Below, one piece after another: positions 19,370 to 29,084 of a stretch of DNA of 64,000 bases (the first letter of the stretch is position 1; the number at the start of each line of letters is the position of its first letter). The translations under genes and the position numbers were made by a program. Below the pieces are notes generated by a model, which did no database searches, was not told the origin of the DNA, and was given only the letters and a program-made list of their open reading frames with translations. Source of the stretch: Cantharellus purpuraceus (Eukaryota > Basidiomycota > Agaricomycetes > Cantharellales > Hydnaceae); NCBI GenBank assembly GCA_025174535.1, contig JALBUN010000035.1:24601-88600 (forward strand), written 5' to 3'.

Positions 19370-22239
19370 AGAAGAAGGACGGTAATCTTCGTTTTGTGCA
19401 AGACTACCGCAAGCTGAATGATATCACAATCAAGAACGCCTACCCACTACCCCTGGTACCAGACATCATGAATAAAATTGCCGCAGCCAATGCCAAGTAC
19501 TTTACCAAGCTTGACATCCGATGGGGATATAACAATGTGCGTATTAAAGAGGGCGATGAGTGGAAGGCAGCCTTTCGAACCAATCGTGGTCTATTTGAAC
19601 CCCTGGTCATGTTCTTTGGTCTCACAAACAGCCCAGCAACCTTCCAGACGATGATGAATGGCATTTTCAAGGAGCTCATTGACGATGGCACTATGGTAGT
19701 GTTCATGGACGACATCCTCATTTTCACTGAATCCCTAGAACAACACCACACGATCGTGCAATCTGTCCTTGAAATTCTTCAGGCCAACCACCTGTACCTC
19801 AAACCAGAGAAATGCCTTTTCTCGCAACAGAAGGTAGATTATCTTGGATTGATTCTCTCACAGGGACAGGTAGCTATGGACCCAGTTAAGGTGGCTGGAG
19901 TCAGGGACTGGCCCACACCGCGCAATGTGACAGAAGTCAAATCCTTCCTGGGTTTCATCAATTTCTATCGTCGCTTCATTGAGGACTTCTCACATATCGC
20001 AAAGCCTCTGAATCGGTTAACAAAGGCAGATACACAGTGGTCTTGGATACCTGATGGCCCAGAACAAGAAGCCTTTGATAAACTCAAGCAGCTTGTCACG
20101 TCAACTCCAATCCTTGTCCTCCCAGATCAAACCAAGCATTTTCGACTAGAGACAGATGCTTCAGCATATGCAACAGGTGCTGTTCTATCTCAACTCTGTG
20201 ACGATGAGAAATGGAGGCCGGTAGGTTTTGTATCCAAGAGCCTTTCAGATGCAGAGCGCAACTATGCCATCCATGATAAGGAATTGCTCTCAGTCATCCG
20301 TGGACTAGAAGAATGGCGCCACATCTTGGAAGGGACCAAATACAAGATTGAAATCCTTAACGACCATCAAAACCTCACATATTTCCGTACAGCTCAAAAT
20401 CTCAATCGTCGACAAGCTCGCTGGTCACTATACCTTTCTCGTTTTGACTTTGAACTGATCCACCGTCCTGGACGACATTCAGCCAAACCTGATGCCCTCT
20501 CACGACGTGTAGATCATAAGCGGGGGGAGGAAGATAACCAGAACCAGATTCTTCTTGGCCCTGAGCTGTTCCACATCGATGCGACATCCACCTATCCAGG
20601 GCCAGAAGCTCAAATGATCACAGGAGAAGGAGACATATTCCTGGAACGTGTGCGGAATTGCACCAACAGAGATGAAAAGGTTGTAAAGGCTCTTAAGGAA
20701 CTTGGCCCCTCTCGGAATTTACGAGGACAGGAATGGACCGAGGAGAATGGACTCGTCCTCTATCGTGGCAAGGTATATGTCCCTCTTGACCCAAAATTGC
20801 GCCATGACATTGTAAGGGCACACCACGATACTCACATTACAGGTCACCCTGGTCGCTGGAGAACAACAGAACTTGTATCCCGCAGCTACTGGTGGCCTGG
20901 ATTTGGACGATACATTGCCAAATACGTCAAGGGATGTGACCTCTGCAATCGGACAAAAACTTTCCCTGCTCCTCCTATGGGTAAACTCCTGCCTAATCGT
21001 GTCCCAGATCGGAGGTGGCAAGTGATATCTGTTGACCTTATTGTAGAACTACCCATCAGCCATGGCTATGATGCACTCCTTGTCGTTGTGGACCGTCTTT
21101 CCAAACGAGCACATGTTATCCCTACCACCTCTGACATCAACTCCATAGGAGTTGCACGACTTTTCCGAGACCATGTGTGGAAACACCACGGCCTTCCTGA
21201 GGAGATCATCAGTGACCGTGGCACCCAGTTTGTCTCTCAATTTATGCGTGAGCTCAATAAGCTTTTGGGGATCAAGGTTGCAGCATCCACAGCATATCAT
21301 CCACAAACCGATGGTCAGACGGAAAGGGTCAATCAAGAAATTGAACAATACTTGAGGCTTTTCGTCAATCAGCGCCAGGATGACTGGATTGAGTGGGTTC
21401 CTCTTGCCGAATTCACATACAACAACCGCATCCACTCCTCCACGCAATCAACCCCCTTCATGCTTGATACAGGCCAACACCCAAGGCTTGGGTTAGAGCC
21501 AATCCGAGAGACACGACTTGAAGCACTGGAAGAATTCACTGAGCGTATGGAGACAGCCACCACTGAGGCTCGCTCCGCCCTGGAAAAGGCAGCAGATGAT
21601 ATGGCACAATTCTATGACGCCCATCGGCAAGCAGCCCCAGTATACAAACTTGGTGACAAGGTCTGGCTCAATGCACAAAATATCACCACCACCCGTCCAA
21701 CCAAGAAACTTGATCACAAATGGTTAGGACCGTATGTGATTAATAAAGTGGTCTCACGAAATGCCTATGGCCTACGACTTCCCCCAATCTTTGGCCGCAC
21801 TCATCCAGTGTTCTCTGTTGTCTTACTCCGTCCTTATGAAAAGGATCCCATCCCTGAACGCCAGTCATCTCCTCCACCACCTCCAGTCATTCGAGATGGA
21901 GTACAGGAATATGAAGTTGAGAAGATCCTTGACAGCAGAGTTTTCCGAGGAAGACTGGAATACCTGGTGCGTTGGAAGGGCTATGGAGCTGCTGACGACC
22001 TCTGGATCCCAGCTAAGGATGCCAGTGGGGCTAGAAGGCGCATTGCAGACTTCCATCAGGAAAATCCTGAAGCCCCAAGGCGTATTTCGGCAGCCACCTA
22101 TGCGGCTCTTCCCTTCAGACGCTTTGAGAACTTCACAGAACCTCCCAAACAGGTCCTCTTTGATTGGACAGCTGGCAGGAACCCAACACGTGGTATTGGA
22201 CACATTTCAGAGCTGCAGAATAGGCACAGTGAAGCTTAG
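19366..22239 (+). CDS. pol: Gyp-A RT-RNase H-integrase with chromodomain
   Basis: 957 residues, open throughout. RT palm with FMDD at 113-116; RNase H (LETDASAYATGAVLS ... DKELLSVIRGL); integrase zinc-binding HHCC (HHDTHITGH ... GCDLC); integrase core with D557, D617 and E653 (DD35E); GPY/F module (LGPYVINKV); chromodomain from residue 847 (EYEVEKILDS ... YLVRWKGYG). It copies the element RNA and inserts the DNA. The start is a frame junction after the T7 run, not a true initiation codon; it is meant to be joined to the upstream frames by frameshifting, or is broken by a one-base error there. Confidence 0.93.
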   Translation: MKKKDGNLRFVQDYRKLNDITIKNAYPLPLVPDIMNKIAAANAKYFTKLDIRWGYNNVRIKEGDEWKAAFRTNRGLFEPLVMFFGLTNSPATFQTMMNGIFKELIDDGTMVVFMDDILIFTESLEQHHTIVQSVLEILQANHLYLKPEKCLFSQQKVDYLGLILSQGQVAMDPVKVAGVRDWPTPRNVTEVKSFLGFINFYRRFIEDFSHIAKPLNRLTKADTQWSWIPDGPEQEAFDKLKQLVTSTPILVLPDQTKHFRLETDASAYATGAVLSQLCDDEKWRPVGFVSKSLSDAERNYAIHDKELLSVIRGLEEWRHILEGTKYKIEILNDHQNLTYFRTAQNLNRRQARWSLYLSRFDFELIHRPGRHSAKPDALSRRVDHKRGEEDNQNQILLGPELFHIDATSTYPGPEAQMITGEGDIFLERVRNCTNRDEKVVKALKELGPSRNLRGQEWTEENGLVLYRGKVYVPLDPKLRHDIVRAHHDTHITGHPGRWRTTELVSRSYWWPGFGRYIAKYVKGCDLCNRTKTFPAPPMGKLLPNRVPDRRWQVISVDLIVELPISHGYDALLVVVDRLSKRAHVIPTTSDINSIGVARLFRDHVWKHHGLPEEIISDRGTQFVSQFMRELNKLLGIKVAASTAYHPQTDGQTERVNQEIEQYLRLFVNQRQDDWIEWVPLAEFTYNNRIHSSTQSTPFMLDTGQHPRLGLEPIRETRLEALEEFTERMETATTEARSALEKAADDMAQFYDAHRQAAPVYKLGDKVWLNAQNITTTRPTKKLDHKWLGPYVINKVVSRNAYGLRLPPIFGRTHPVFSVVLLRPYEKDPIPERQSSPPPPPVIRDGVQEYEVEKILDSRVFRGRLEYLVRWKGYGAADDLWIPAKDASGARRRIADFHQENPEAPRRISAATYAALPFRRFENFTEPPKQVLFDWTAGRNPTRGIGHISELQNRHSEA

Positions 22240-22276
22240 CGCTCACCAAATTCATCCATGCCGAAATTCCACTAAC

Positions 22277-22284
22277 TGTATATA
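22277..22284 (+). promoter_or_regulatory. TATA box of the Gyp-A accessory ORF
   Basis: TATATAAG about 65 bp upstream of the ATG at 22346. An equivalent TATATAAA precedes the homologous ATG at 450, and TTTAAATA precedes the minus-strand homologue starting at 2206. Confidence 0.5.
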
Positions 22285-22345
22285 AGCCAGTGAATCCACT
22301 TCCCCTTCCTCAGTAAAACCATCATCGTTCACTACCCAACCCACC

Positions 22346-22783
22346 ATGCCTTACCAGTCTGAATCCACCCCTCTACGCTCACTCCGTTCCTACCCCTCAA
22401 TCACTTGGTCAGTTGACTCAAGGGATACTGCACGTGCTGTAGAGGATTATAACCTCCCATCTCCACCTCCACAAGTTCATTTCCCCTTCTGGCATCGTAA
22501 TCCATCCAGACGCCAGACATACTACATCGGGGACCCTCTATTCATCGGCAACTATGACATACCATATGCCTTCCAAGGGCTCGCCGGTAAAGTCACCTAT
22601 GAGGGAGGGGAGATGATACTTGGGGCAGTTTTCAGCACGAACAATCCCATATCCCCTGGAGAGTTCACCATCCCACTTTACCCCAAGGCAGAGAAGAGTC
22701 ACCATCAACACTCGTCATGGGCTCTACTTTGGCAGAGAGTGAGAAGGGACCTTGCAGAGTGCTTCAGGGTGTGTCTCTCTTGA
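22346..22783 (+). CDS. Gyp-A accessory ORF, 145 residues, own TATA box
   Basis: Separate gene between pol and the 3' LTR, in another frame. It starts MPYQSESTPL and has W-S-V-D-S-RDTARAV, PSPPP, YYIGDPLFIGNYDIPYAFQ and a C-terminal W-rich segment. No signal peptide or membrane span. A TATATAAG box lies at 22277-22284, about 65 bp before the ATG, so it can have its own transcript. Homologues: 450-885 (Gyp-A, broken) and 1802-2206 (Gyp-C, diverged but intact). I recognise no known domain; its role is unknown. The stop is about 55 bp before the 3' LTR. Confidence 0.8.
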   Translation: MPYQSESTPLRSLRSYPSITWSVDSRDTARAVEDYNLPSPPPQVHFPFWHRNPSRRQTYYIGDPLFIGNYDIPYAFQGLAGKVTYEGGEMILGAVFSTNNPISPGEFTIPLYPKAEKSHHQHSSWALLWQRVRRDLAECFRVCLS

Positions 22784-22836
22784 GATGGATGGGACGATAG
22801 TGCATATCGAGACGACATGCATTAAGAGGGAGGTGA

Positions 22837-23198
22837 TGTCAGGGTTCAAATAAGTCATATTCTATTTTTAGTATTTTCTCTTGACACCCCTATCAGCGCA
22901 GCCTGTCAGGGTGCGTCTCCCCTATTTCATTGCCCCTATCACTTCCCCTATCTTTCCTCCCCTATCTTGGTTCTCCTATCCGTCTCCATCATTTAGTATA
23001 AAGACTCGCCTTGGTGCAGTGTGATCCCCTCAGCTTGATCTCTGAGGATATCCGCTGTACCAGGTAAGTCCCATGTATTTATCAGAAACAGCTGTATAGA
23101 CTGAGGATATCCGCTGTACCAGCTGGCATTATTTCTTATCGGCTCTCACTTATTGAGTATCTTGTTGTTGTGGCCTCGTCATCAGCGTTGCCCTCACA
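22837..23198 (+). repeat. Gyp-A 3' LTR
   Basis: 362 bp, identical by eye to the 5' LTR, preceded by the purine tract AAGAGGGAGGTGA (22824-22836). Contains the 59-bp GT...AG segment. Confidence 0.95.
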
Positions 23199-23398
23199 GT
23201 CACATGGATTATCTTTACAAGAATGGGTGCCATTGGCTTTTGTGGTATATAACAGTCAAGGACACTGAGGCAGTTGAAAACTTGACAAGCCAACCTGGCA
23301 CAGAATGCAGGAACCATGTCTGAGGCACAGGGTCAGTACCAAGTGCAGAACATGGTCAAGGAGGACATCAGTTTGACTGGGTTATTGACAGAGGACAG
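23199..23398 (+). mobile_element. Cop-H remnant, right of Gyp-A
   Basis: Continuation of 16017-16768 once Gyp-A and one GTCAC are removed. A short frame MSEAQGQYQVQNMVKEDISL begins at 23317 and is cut by the Gyp-B LTR at 23399. It could be a gag start, but is too short to prove it. Confidence 0.4.
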
Positions 23399-24122
23399 TG
23401 TAAGTACCCTAGGTATTATGGTAGAATATTATGAATATGCATATGTATTTGTATCTACAGCATTCCCTTAAGGAATGCTGCTTTCTTGGTAGCTATATGC
23501 ACCCATTGGGTGCATATATACAGTTATTATATAATCAGTGGACCCAAGTATACATGTGGATCCATGTGTAGTTAGAACAGAACTTAGATTTTAATCACAC
23601 CATATTGCATATAGCACAACCAATAAATTTGGTTGAGTTCTGTGTCAGTGTGAACTAAGTCACAATTCTTACATATTTTTGAACTTCCATAGGAAGAATC
23701 AGTTGATTCCCCCTCTTTATTGAAGCTTTCTAGCCAGTGCTAGAAAACTGGCTGTTGCTGGTGTACAGATGTATACCAACTCCTCCAATTACTCACACAA
23801 GTGAGTAACTAGTAGACTAACTTAGTTAGTCTACAGAAGCAGAAGAGAAAGAGTCATTATAATGATGACTTGAAGTAGAGCAAGTCATACTGGCAGTGCC
23901 CAGGACATCATAAATGATGAATAGTGGTGTGTAGCCAGCAGTAGAAGCTCCCATGAAGGGGAGCTAGATCCTAGAGAAGTCATAGGGACTTATCATAAGG
24001 AAGACTCTAGGAGAGAGTTGTCACATTCACAGACCACACAGACAATCATACAATAGATTATCTGTCAAACAAGAACCCCTCATCAAGTGGTTCTTTGATA
24101 AGAAAAGAAAGAAGGAGACAGT
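23399..24122 (+). mobile_element. Gyp-B 5' LTR and leader
   Basis: LTR about 23399-23673 (TGTAAGTACC ... TTACA), then an untranslated leader that matches 56265-56715. The gag of this copy resumes at 32126 after LTR-F and Gyp-D. Dense short inverted repeats are present, for example 23462-23482 and 23746-23770. Confidence 0.75.
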
Positions 24123-24252
24123 CGTTGTGAGATTAAGTAGATGAGTAGTAGACAGTAAAGTGAGAGCATAGAATTCCAATATATAATTGGAATTTTAGTG
24201 TTAAAAGCAGTGAGTCAGAGAGAAAAGTACAACTCTGATTGACTAGAGAATT

Positions 24253-24777
24253 TGTTATGACTATATTCATTAACGTCCAGATCCCCGTCCGATCCACTCA
24301 GATCCCCACACATATGAAATCTATACTCCATTTGGAAACTGCCGTCTCCATCTACCTGTCTGATTGTCACCGCTGATTCCGCCCATCCATCTCCAGTTCC
24401 AATTGATGCATCAGTATCACCATAGGAACCCAGACACCTGTCCCCATTGGACTCGGACATACTCATGTAAGGCCGTCAGCCTCGGAGACCCATCACCGGA
24501 GTAATTATTATTAGATTTCAAAATATGTATTTAAGTTGCCTGACTGGGACTTCATTCCCCAGTTTGAATATTGAATCATGCCTAGTTCCTAAGTCCGATC
24601 CTAACTCTCTAAGCCGTACTCTGTCTCCGAAATCTTGGACACTGGTATTAGTGAGGGCGCAGCACATAAGCTGAAGCCAAGTCCATCCTGACCCCCACGA
24701 TGTGCTCCGACTCTGACCTGACCTCCGACCCGAACTCCAACCCAATCTCCGACCCCAATTGGACCTAGTGCGTAACA
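24253..24777 (+). repeat. Gyp-D 5' LTR (525 bp)
   Basis: TGTTATGACTATATTC ... GTGCGTAACA. Matches 30857-31690, 34582-35101 and 58993-59500. Confidence 0.93.
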
Positions 24778-24809
24778 GTATATTCGAACTGCCATACTCA
24801 CTCCTACCA

Positions 24810-25141
24810 ATGCCACAATCCACTGCCAATTCCAAATGCACACAAACCGTCAAGGTGCCCCCTCCCAGCATCGACACCATCCCTGAGGTCGTCGAAGAAC
24901 CAACAGACCGCATAGAGGCCATCAATGAAGAAGACGACACCCTGCCCTCTCCAAATCTGGCGCAAGCCATCTCCCTGCTTGCCAGCAGCATCCGTAACCC
25001 ACAAGCCCCTAAGTCCCAGACCAAGGTCTGAGAACCCAACCCCTTTGATGGCTCCGATCCACGAAAGCTCCAGCCATTCTTGGTGCAATGCCGGTTGAAT
25101 TTCCGTGACCGCCCCGATGCATTCACATCCGATCAGGCGAA
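24810..25141 (+). pseudogene. gag: Gyp-D gag, N-terminal part
   Basis: Starts MPQSTANSKCTQTVKV and includes the capsid entry NPFDGSDPRKLQPFLVQC. A TGA interrupts it between QTKV and EPNPF where family members normally have arginine (CGA to TGA). It ends at the MITE; the rest of the capsid, the nucleocapsid, protease and N-terminal RT are absent. Confidence 0.75.
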
Positions 25142-25707
25142 GACGCTTGTTCGGAATCATGTCAGTATACAATATTCTGATGTATAGGAGATATACATCA
25201 GGATTTCAATGATACATAAAGCCAGGGAGTTACAATTTGGATATCTTAAAAGATTTCGGATGTGTGAAATTTTCATAAATATAAACATATATTCTATATT
25301 TTAATAAACTTTAAAAGATAAGATATTTGGTTGAGATGAACATAATTATTTACATGGATATAATAGGAATGTATATATGAATATAATTGGTATTATATAG
25401 GGTATTTAGATATACAAATACCAGGTGGGGATTAAAGATAGTTCAAATTATGTTACAAGTATTGTATAAGAAAGAATCAATGATATTTGGATGTTCCCTC
25501 AAGAGAGTTGCCACCACTAAATCAGGAAAAAAAGAATTATTTTTGAGAATTATGCCAAAATATCAAAATATGTTTTAATCTAGTATATTGTGTAAAATTT
25601 GAGAATCATGTTGAAATATGAAAATAAGTTTGAATTGAAGTGTATTGTATAAAATTTGAGGAAAATAGGTTGTACATACGTATTTGTTGTATTTCTGAAT
25701 AAGCGTC
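25142..25707. mobile_element. MITE copy 2 (566 bp) at the Gyp-D gag-RT deletion junction
   Basis: Same element as 5043-5607 in the opposite orientation, with TIR GACGCTTGTTCGG. Unlike the other two copies its flanks do not match (GAA on the left, TAA on the right). The left flank is gag and the right flank is RT, so the intervening coding region is missing. Confidence 0.85.
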
Positions 25708-26728
25708 TAACCAATGCTCCAGCTGCCTTCTAGAGGTTCATGAATGATACCTTCGCCGACCTCCTCAATGTGACTGTCCTCGTTTACTTAGATGACATTT
25801 TGGTATATTTGGACAACGAAGAAGAACATCGGACACATGTCCGATCTGTACTCCAATGTCTCTGAAAACATGGCCTCTTCGCCCATGCTGACAAATTTGA
25901 ATTCCACTCCGACTCGGTCAAATACCTAGGCTATATCCTCTCCCCGGCAGGACTGACAATGTCCGATGACAAAATCAAAGCTATACAGGAATGGCTGGAA
26001 CCCTGAAAAGTCAAGGACGTACAGTCCTTCCTAGGGTTCGCCAACTTCTACTGCTGCTTCATTCATGGCTACTCCAATATCACCGTTCCGCTCACCCAAC
26101 TCACTAGGAAGGGTATCCAATGGAATTTCACTGATGAATGTAGACAGAGCTTTGAGACCTTGAAAAAGGCCTTTACTTCCGCTCCGATACTGACTCATTG
26201 GGTTCCAGACGTTCCTATCCTATTAGAGACCGACACCTCCAACTATGCACTTGCCGCGATCCTGTCCATCATCTCTCTGGATGGCAGACAAGTCCACCCG
26301 ATCGCTTTTCACTCGTGTACATTTACGCCCCCCGAACTGAACTATGATGTCCATGACAAAGAGCTCCTTGCCATATATGAAGCCTTCCAGATATGGAGAC
26401 ACTACCTTGAAGGCCCCTCCGATCCAGTGGACGTCATAACTGACCACAAGAACTTGGAATACTTCTCCACAATGAAACTGCTCACCTGGAGACAAGTCTG
26501 ATGGTCTGAATACCTATCTCAGTTCAATCTCATCATCCGTTTCCGCCCAGGTCGACTCAGAGCACTTTAACTAGACGATGGGATGTCTACCCTAAAGAGG
26601 GGAATAGCGACTATGCCACTGTAAACCCTCACAACTTTCGCCCTGTGTTTACTAACAAGCAGCTGGCATCGTCCCTACAAGCATCCACCCTCATGACTCC
26701 CACCCTCCGAGCTGTCACCATTATGGAC
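25708..26728 (+). pseudogene. pol: Gyp-D reverse transcriptase (palm) and RNase H
   Basis: Begins inside RT (TNAPAAF, then [11 protein letters not shown]) and keeps the catalytic YLDD ([12 protein letters not shown]), the thumb (VKYLGYILSPAGLTM; VQSFLGFANFY) and RNase H (LLETDTSNYALAAILS, DKELLAIYEAF, TDHKNLEYF). Frame interrupted by stops at positions where relatives carry arginine or glutamine: QRFMN, CLRKHG, EPRKVKD, RQVRWSE. Each fits CGA to TGA or CAG to TAG. Confidence 0.85.
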
Positions 26729-27492
26729 TGTTATTTGAATAATGTGAATAATTGCCTTGCTGGGGTGTAGTGACGAGCAGAAGTCAGATAGAAAATGGAG
26801 CAGTGGTGTGAACACAATGTATGTGCAGTTGAATTTGAGATATATCTTGGGAGTATCCTCGTATGAAGTTTGATGGGATTTGGTGTAGTCTTCGTCTAGA
26901 TATTGACAATTTGAGCAGGGATGAGGAGCAGATGACTCAAATGAGAGTATATGCTTAATAAAAAAGTAGCCAGCAATTTTATGGCTTCGTAATTCGAGAT
27001 TCGAGTGGGATATGCAATATTCTAATAGAATATGCAAAAGCTAATAGAAATACGTGCTCGTTCTGGAGATATTCCAGATACGAATAGATTCAGACACACA
27101 GACAGAATAAGTGAGAGATAATTGCTCTATCTGTTCAAGTGCATTACAGACATGATTTATATATGATACTGAGTCCTATGAATGAATGAAGTCATTCGTG
27201 AATGTCCTGAGTCAATGATGGGATGGATGATGAGATGATGATGGGGAATATGTCCATGATGATGAAATGATGAAAATAAAAGCGAAATAATGTCCAGGAA
27301 GTTCTGGAACTCACAGGGGCTTCTCCTGTTCCCTATTCCATTCCTATAACCGTCCTCCTTTACCCCCTTCGCCCCTCCAAACCTCCTGAGCCTCCTATAT
27401 GCTCCTTTTCTTCCCCTGTCCCCTCTAATCCCCCTCTCCTCTCCTTGCTCCCCAGAAGTCCAGCAGCTAGATGTCCAGCAGCCGGAACAACA
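26729..27492 (+). repeat. Solo LTR, Cop-G-like subfamily, 764 bp, TSD TGGAC
   Basis: Starts TGTTATTTG, ends GGAACAACA, flanked by TGGAC at 26724-26728 and 27493-27497. Shares the Cop-G core (GCCTTGCTGGGG, TAGATATTGACAATTTGAGC, TTCTGGAGATATTCCAG). It splits Gyp-D between RNase H and integrase. Confidence 0.88.
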
Positions 27493-28266
27493 TGGACATC
27501 GACCAACTCCACTCCAACATCCGCTCATCACTCCAATCCGATCCTGTTGCAGTTAAACACTTGGACAACCCTTCTGATCCAAAATGGTCACTTGACCCCG
27601 AAGGACACCTCTGACACAACAACCAGATATATGTCCCCGACGCCAACGGTCTCCGACTCTGAGTTTTGCAGTATTATCATGATCACCCGATCTCAGGCCA
27701 TTTCGGGCAAAATCACACACAAGGATTAATCCGACGGGACTATGTATGGCCAAAAATGCAAGAATACATTCAACACTACTGTAACTCCTGCACCACATGT
27801 ATGCACTCAAAATCACAAAGGCACAAACCCTACGGAATGCTTAAGCAACTTCCAGTCCCAGAGCAACCATGGAACTCCATCTCCATGGATTTCATAGAGA
27901 AGCTCCCCCCATCGCTCGGATATGATACCATACTTGTGATTGTCGACAGGTTCACCAAACAGTCACTATTCATTCCAATGCATGACACCATCACCTCCGC
28001 CTTGCTAGCTAAATTGTTCATTCTCCATGTATTCTCTAAACACGGAGTCCCATTGCATGTCACGTCCAATTTTCTTCCGCACATTAGGAAAGGCTCTCAA
28101 CATGAAGCTTCATTTCACCTCCGGATACCACCCTGAAGGAGACGGACAAACAGAATGAATGAATCAGTCCCTGGAACAATACCTCTGAAACTATTGTAAC
28201 TATCAACAAGACAACTGGGCTGACCTACTTCCAATAGCAGAGTTTGCCTACAACAATGCGCTGAAT
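27493..28266 (+). pseudogene. pol: Gyp-D integrase zinc-binding domain and core
   Basis: HHCC module (YYHDHPISGHFG ... CNSCTTC), then the core SMDFIEKLPPS, VIVDRFTKQ, and a broken second part (frameshift near 28078; GHPQTDG-type segment with stops at TE-stop-MNQSL and YL-stop-NYC). Stops again sit at arginine positions. Continues into the open frame at 28267. Confidence 0.8.
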
Positions 28267-28941
28267 GTGACTACTGGCATCTCTCCGTTCTTTGCTAATA
28301 AAGGCTACCATCCGAACATCTCCGTCCACCCTGAGAAAGAACTTGCCTCCACCAAAGCCTGTCAATTTGTAACCAACCTCGATCAACTACACCAACATCT
28401 CCGAGAAACCATCTCCGATGCCCAGAAACAATATCAAGTCCCCGCTGACCGATGCCACATTCTGGCTCCGGACCTGCAAATCGGAGACAAAGTATTCGTT
28501 AAGGCCGAACACTTCTGGACCACCCATCCATTGAAGAAACTCTCTGAGAAATACTTAGGTCCTTATGAGGTCATTGCTCGCGCAGGCAGCAGGTCCTTCA
28601 CCCTCTGCCTCCCAGACCACTTCCGAGCAGTTCATCCGGTTTTCCATATATCAATGCTTGAACCCGCTACTACAAATGAGATCTCTGGTTGCATGCAACC
28701 TCCACCTCCCCCGATCACCATCGAAGGAGACAATGAATATGAGATCTCTGAGATCCTGGACTCGAAGATCAACCACCGATACAAGTGCAAGCTCCAGTAC
28801 TTAGTCAAATGGACTGGATACGAAGGCACTGATGAAGAGTCCTCATGGATCTCTGCATCCGAACTCGATCACAAATCCAAATCCGTCTCTGACTTTCACT
28901 CCACTTATCCAGACAAACCTGGCCCCCTTATGAATCTTTAA
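28267..28941 (+). pseudogene. pol: Gyp-D integrase C-terminus, GPY module and chromodomain
   Basis: 224-residue open frame: NVTTGISPFFANKGYHP-type segment, LGPYEVIARAG (GPY/F), HPVFHISMLEP, and a chromodomain EYEISEILDS ... LQYLVKWTGYEG ... SSWISASEL. The domain is intact, but it is only the tail of a broken polyprotein. A second copy lies at 63485-63827. Confidence 0.85.
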
Positions 28942-29084
28942 ATTCAATTACTAATGCTAATTCTATTATTTTGCATCATCATTTTATTACAAGTCAAGGG
29001 AAATTACAAGCCTGCCCAAAAAGCTCCCAAGGAATCACTCCGCCTCATTTTTCTCCGCTCCGAAATTTATAATCATAATCATTT

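Larger units (their letters stand above)
16769..23198 (+). mobile_element. Gyp-A: full-length chromodomain Ty3/gypsy element, TSD GTCAC
   Basis: Complete element of 6,430 bp: LTR 16769-17130, gag, protease, RT-RNase H-integrase-chromodomain, an accessory ORF, LTR 22837-23198. The exact duplication GTCAC stands at 16764-16768 and 23199-23203. The two LTRs are identical by eye over 362 bp, so the insertion is recent. Despite that, pol has two frameshifts (see the pol entries). Confidence 0.95.

Noticed and set aside
21049..21447. 132-residue minus-strand ORF in Gyp-A
   Set aside because: Lies antisense to the integrase core; no independent evidence such as a promoter or homologue.
24518..25126. 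202-residue minus-strand ORF across the Gyp-D 5' LTR
   Set aside because: Spans the LTR and gag in reverse; composition reflects the pyrimidine-rich LTR, and no start context or homologue is seen.
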